Shown piece by piece: positions 61,781-64,000 of a stretch of DNA of 64,000 bases. Each line of letters begins with the position of its first letter. The first letter of the stretch is position 1. This DNA is from an uncultured Erysipelotrichaceae bacterium (GTDB lineage Bacteria > Bacillota_I > Bacilli_A > RF39 > UBA660), in the NCBI GenBank assembly GCA_902791625.1, contig CADAWN010000017.1, forward strand, positions 1 through 64,000, written 5' to 3'. Made by a program: the position numbers and the translations under genes. The notes beneath the pieces are model-generated. The model did not search any database. It was given only the letters and a program-made list of their open reading frames with translations, and had not been told where the DNA came from.

Positions 61781-62466
61781 TGGATAAGAGATTTTCTAGA
61801 TTAGAAGAATTATATGGATTAGATAAAGTAAAAAAGTTAGAAAATAGTAAAGTTTTAGTAATTGGTTTAGGTGGTGTAGGAGGTTATGTAGTAGAATCTC
61901 TTGCAAGAAGTAATATAGGTTCATTAATACTAGTTGATAGTGATTGTGTAGATATTACTAATATAAATAGGCAAATTATTGCGACTAATGATACTGTAGG
62001 AAAGCTTAAAACAGAATGTTTTAAAGAAAGAATTAAGAGTATTAATCCAGAATGTAAAGTAACTATTTATAGTGAATTTCTTGATGAAAGTAATTATTTA
62101 AATATTTTAAATCAAGATATTGACTTTATAGTTGATGCGATAGATAGTGTTAAATCTAAAGAATTAATAATTAAATATGCACTTGAAAATAATATTAAGA
62201 TTATTTCTTCTATGGGAACAGGAAATAGGGAAAATCCAAGAGATTTAGATATTATGGATATTTCTAAAACAAGTGGAGATCCAATAGCTAAAATAATAAG
62301 AAAGTATTTAAGAGATAATAATATTAATAAGAAGTTTAAAGTATTATGCAGTCATGAACTTCCAATGAATAAAATTAAAGATGTTATACCATCTAATTCA
62401 TTTGTACCTAGTAGTGCAGGACTATTAATATCAAGTTATGTAATAAAAGAACTAATTAAAGATTAG
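61780..62466 (+). CDS. tcdA: tRNA threonylcarbamoyladenosine dehydratase TcdA-like
   Basis: E1/ThiF-fold enzyme that cyclises t6A37 in tRNA. It starts 'RFSRLEELYGLDKVKKLENSKV', followed by the nucleotide-binding 'VIGLGGVGGYVVESLARSNIG' (split), 'DSDCVDITNINRQIIA', the Asp in 'DAIDSVKSKELI', and 'SSMGTGNRENPRDL' typical of TcdA. At 228 residues it is near normal length. The general E1-like MoeB/ThiF activity is the alternative. Confidence 0.88.
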   Translation: MDKRFSRLEELYGLDKVKKLENSKVLVIGLGGVGGYVVESLARSNIGSLILVDSDCVDITNINRQIIATNDTVGKLKTECFKERIKSINPECKVTIYSEFLDESNYLNILNQDIDFIVDAIDSVKSKELIIKYALENNIKIISSMGTGNRENPRDLDIMDISKTSGDPIAKIIRKYLRDNNINKKFKVLCSHELPMNKIKDVIPSNSFVPSSAGLLISSYVIKELIKD

Positions 62467-62537
62467 TTTTTTTGTTGTTATTTTTCTATTTTTTTGGTAT
62501 TATAACTGGTAAAGAACTTAACTGTTGGAGTGATGTT

Positions 62538-63515
62538 ATGGTTGAGATAAGTAAAGTTACAAATGCAGTAGATAAATATAGAGCTAAGTATTCAGAATTT
62601 TTTTCTGTTATACAAGACAATTATTTAGATGAAAAAAATGTAGTTGAATCTGAATATGGATATAATATAGTAGATGATGATACAGAAACATTTTATGTAG
62701 ATCAAGAAAAAATGGCTGAATTTGAAAAAGGATATACTAAAAAAATTGTAAATATTTTTGATAAGATAAAAGAGGAAAATTATAATAATTATAAATTCTT
62801 AATAACATTAATGTATCATGATTATATAATGTTACTTGAATATTATAGTGATGAATTTACTGAAGAGGAAATAGAACAGATAGAAGATATAGAATTTGAT
62901 GATGATATAAAACTAATTAATAGTTTTGAAGATTTAGATAGTTATTTAGAAGGAAATCCTGATTTCTATCTAGTGTTAATGAACTATATTATTCAATTTT
63001 ATGATTTAAATTATTATGATATAAGAGATTTATATTATAAAAATGATAAAAATGATAAATATTTAAGTAAAATATTTCCTTGCCATATAATCGATAAATT
63101 GTATTTTACTAAAATAATTACGACTAATGAATTGATAGAAGAATTTAAACATAGTGAACCTGTTGCTAAATCTGAAATTATAAAAAAACTTCAGACTTTA
63201 CAAGAATATGACATTAATAATTATGAAATGTTAGTATCAGAAATGTTAGAGAATTTTTATAAGAATGTATCATATAAACGTAGTATAGGTATGTGTGAGG
63301 AAGTTAATTATAATTTGTTAACATTATTAGAAACTGGCAATATTGATATTTTAAAGGGTGATATTACGTGCGAATTAAATTCGTTAAAATGCTTAATACA
63401 AGAATTATATAATGATAAAAAAGTATATGATGAAGAATTTAAAGAAAAGGCAAATAAATACTATCTTGAAAATGGTCAAAAAGTAAAAGAAAAAATATTA
63501 AGAAAGACAAAATAA
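62538..63515 (+). CDS. Hypothetical helical acidic protein
   Basis: A 325-residue soluble protein, rich in Glu, Asp, Tyr and Asn, predicted all-helical ('FTEEEIEQIEDIEFDDDIKL', 'FLITLMYHDYIMLLEYY'). No motif recognised. ATG 62538 is selected because GGAGTGATG precedes it; the longer frame to 62472 has no ribosome site and starts just after tcdA. It ends at a terminator shared with lexA. Confidence 0.6.
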   Translation: MVEISKVTNAVDKYRAKYSEFFSVIQDNYLDEKNVVESEYGYNIVDDDTETFYVDQEKMAEFEKGYTKKIVNIFDKIKEENYNNYKFLITLMYHDYIMLLEYYSDEFTEEEIEQIEDIEFDDDIKLINSFEDLDSYLEGNPDFYLVLMNYIIQFYDLNYYDIRDLYYKNDKNDKYLSKIFPCHIIDKLYFTKIITTNELIEEFKHSEPVAKSEIIKKLQTLQEYDINNYEMLVSEMLENFYKNVSYKRSIGMCEEVNYNLLTLLETGNIDILKGDITCELNSLKCLIQELYNDKKVYDEEFKEKANKYYLENGQKVKEKILRKTK

Positions 63516-63516
63516 A

Positions 63517-63543
63517 AACGAACTTAAAGTTCGCTTTTTTGTT
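63517..63543. terminator. Bidirectional terminator between unknown gene and lexA
   Basis: CGAACTT and AAGTTCG form a stem with a single-base loop and CTTTTTT on one side; the opposite strand has TTTTT too. Confidence 0.75.
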
Positions 63544-64000
63544 TAGAATTTTCTATATAGTCCTATTGCTTTACCTAATATTGTAACATTATCAAGTATG
63601 ATAGGAGCCATAGTATCATTTTCTGGTTGTAATCTAAAATGTCCATTTTCTTTATAGAATGTTTTTACTGTTACTTCATTATTATCATTCATTGCAACAA
63701 CAGTCTCACCATTGATCGCAGTATTTTTTCTTTCTACTATTAATATATCACCATCATAGATTCCGACATTAATCATACTATCTCCACTAACTTTTAATGT
63801 AAATACTTCTTTTTTACCAGCAATTAAATTTACAGGTAGTGGAAAATACTCATTAGGTGTTTCAATAGCTTCTATAGGATTACCAGCAGTAACTTTACCA
63901 AGTAGAGGTACATCAACTGTATTTTCATCTTTTACTTCATATTCATTATCAACTAATAATCTTAATGTTCTGTTTTTTCCGCCACCTTTTTCGATATATC
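63543..64000 (-). CDS. lexA: LexA repressor, C-terminal part
   Basis: The minus-strand frame is open to the window edge, giving about 151 residues. The autocleavage Ala-Gly lies in 'GKVTAGNP', the nucleophile Ser in 'SGDSM' and the Lys in 'VTVKTFY'. 'NEYFPLPVNLIAG' and the final 'ILGKAIGLYRKF' match LexA. The DNA-binding domain is beyond the window. Codon use is typical of the neighbours. It controls the SOS response; uvrC or the DinD-like gene would be natural targets, but no SOS box is visible here. Confidence 0.92.
   Translation of the reverse strand, partial: YIEKGGGKNRTLRLLVDNEYEVKDENTVDVPLLGKVTAGNPIEAIETPNEYFPLPVNLIAGKKEVFTLKVSGDSMINVGIYDGDILIVERKNTAINGETVVAMNDNNEVTVKTFYKENGHFRLQPENDTMAPIILDNVTILGKAIGLYRKF

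Noticed and set aside
63517-63533. CGAAC-N5-GTTCG resembling a LexA box near lexA
   Set aside because: The spacer is five, not four bases, and the site lies between two convergent gene ends with T-runs, so it is a terminator.
1-64000. Mycoplasma-type code (TGA as Trp)
   Set aside because: TGA is used as a stop in conserved genes such as gltX, and Trp residues are encoded by TGG throughout.

Overview
The window is very AT-rich, densely coded DNA from a low-GC Gram-positive bacterium. TGA is used as a normal stop (for example at the end of gltX), so this is not a code-reassigned Mycoplasma. Gene orders typical of Bacillus survive: mraZ-rsmH-ftsL-pbpB, rpsT-gpr-spoIIP, tkt-sirA-yneF, mutL-miaA, and dnaI near a T-box-controlled thrS. 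Several proteins are trimmed: ThrRS lacks TGS, ClpB lacks its N-domain, and the RNB nuclease lacks recognisable OB domains. This fits a genome-reduced, uncultured Bacilli lineage (Erysipelotrichia or RF39-like gut bacteria), an inference from style rather than from rRNA. gpr, spoIIP and a sirA-like gene suggest an endospore programme. Layout: 1-3.1 kb holds the end of an Rpn-type nuclease gene, murE and a membrane-anchored GH25 lysozyme. 3.2-14.3 kb is an accessory stretch of small-molecule enzymes: LMW phosphatase, C69 hydrolase, two EamA transporters, a stand-alone ABC-type ATPase, two histidine phosphatases flanking a broken 5'-nucleotidase/nucleoside-hydrolase fusion, an HD hydrolase, a GNAT, a DUF1835-like protein and a 28-residue-repeat protein. 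14.3-16.3 kb carries a structured leader before a Bro-N/DinD-like gene, a tRNA-Gln and a HipA-like kinase gene. 16.4-32.4 kb is mostly housekeeping: gltX, pepC, a zinc-ribbon/TPM membrane pair, dnaI, an RNB nuclease, T-box-thrS, a JAMM-like protein and the mraZ division operon. Between gltX and pepC lie two homologous loci that look like type I toxin-antitoxin modules: 27- and 30-residue hydrophobic peptides on the minus strand opposed by plus-strand antisense RNAs. 32.4-36.8 kb has an abnormal tRNA-like locus, unknown proteins and lipoproteins, a UV-damage endonuclease and a transglutaminase-like protein. 36.8-40.2 kb is rpsT, gpr, a VTT membrane protein, spoIIP and a yqxA-like gene. 40.2-44.1 kb is a type VII secretion (WXG100) substrate island without its ATPase. 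44.2-60.6 kb holds uvrC, a lone prepilin gene, mutL, a DUF3883-type nuclease gene, miaA, CIRCE-controlled clpB, tkt, sirA-like, a beta-propeller-like protein, yneF and proS. 60.7-64 kb holds a probable 6S RNA, tcdA, two unknown genes and the 3' part of lexA. How the genes work together: murE, rsmH, ftsL, pbpB and the GH25 enzyme act on wall and septum; uvrC, uvsE, mutL and lexA make up DNA repair and the SOS response; gltX, thrS, proS, miaA and tcdA act in tRNA charging and modification. The most novel-looking elements are the tandem type I toxin loci, the WXG100 island with its alternative mRNA hairpins, the pseudoknot-capable leader at 14.3 kb, and the fused tRNA-like sequence at 32.4 kb.
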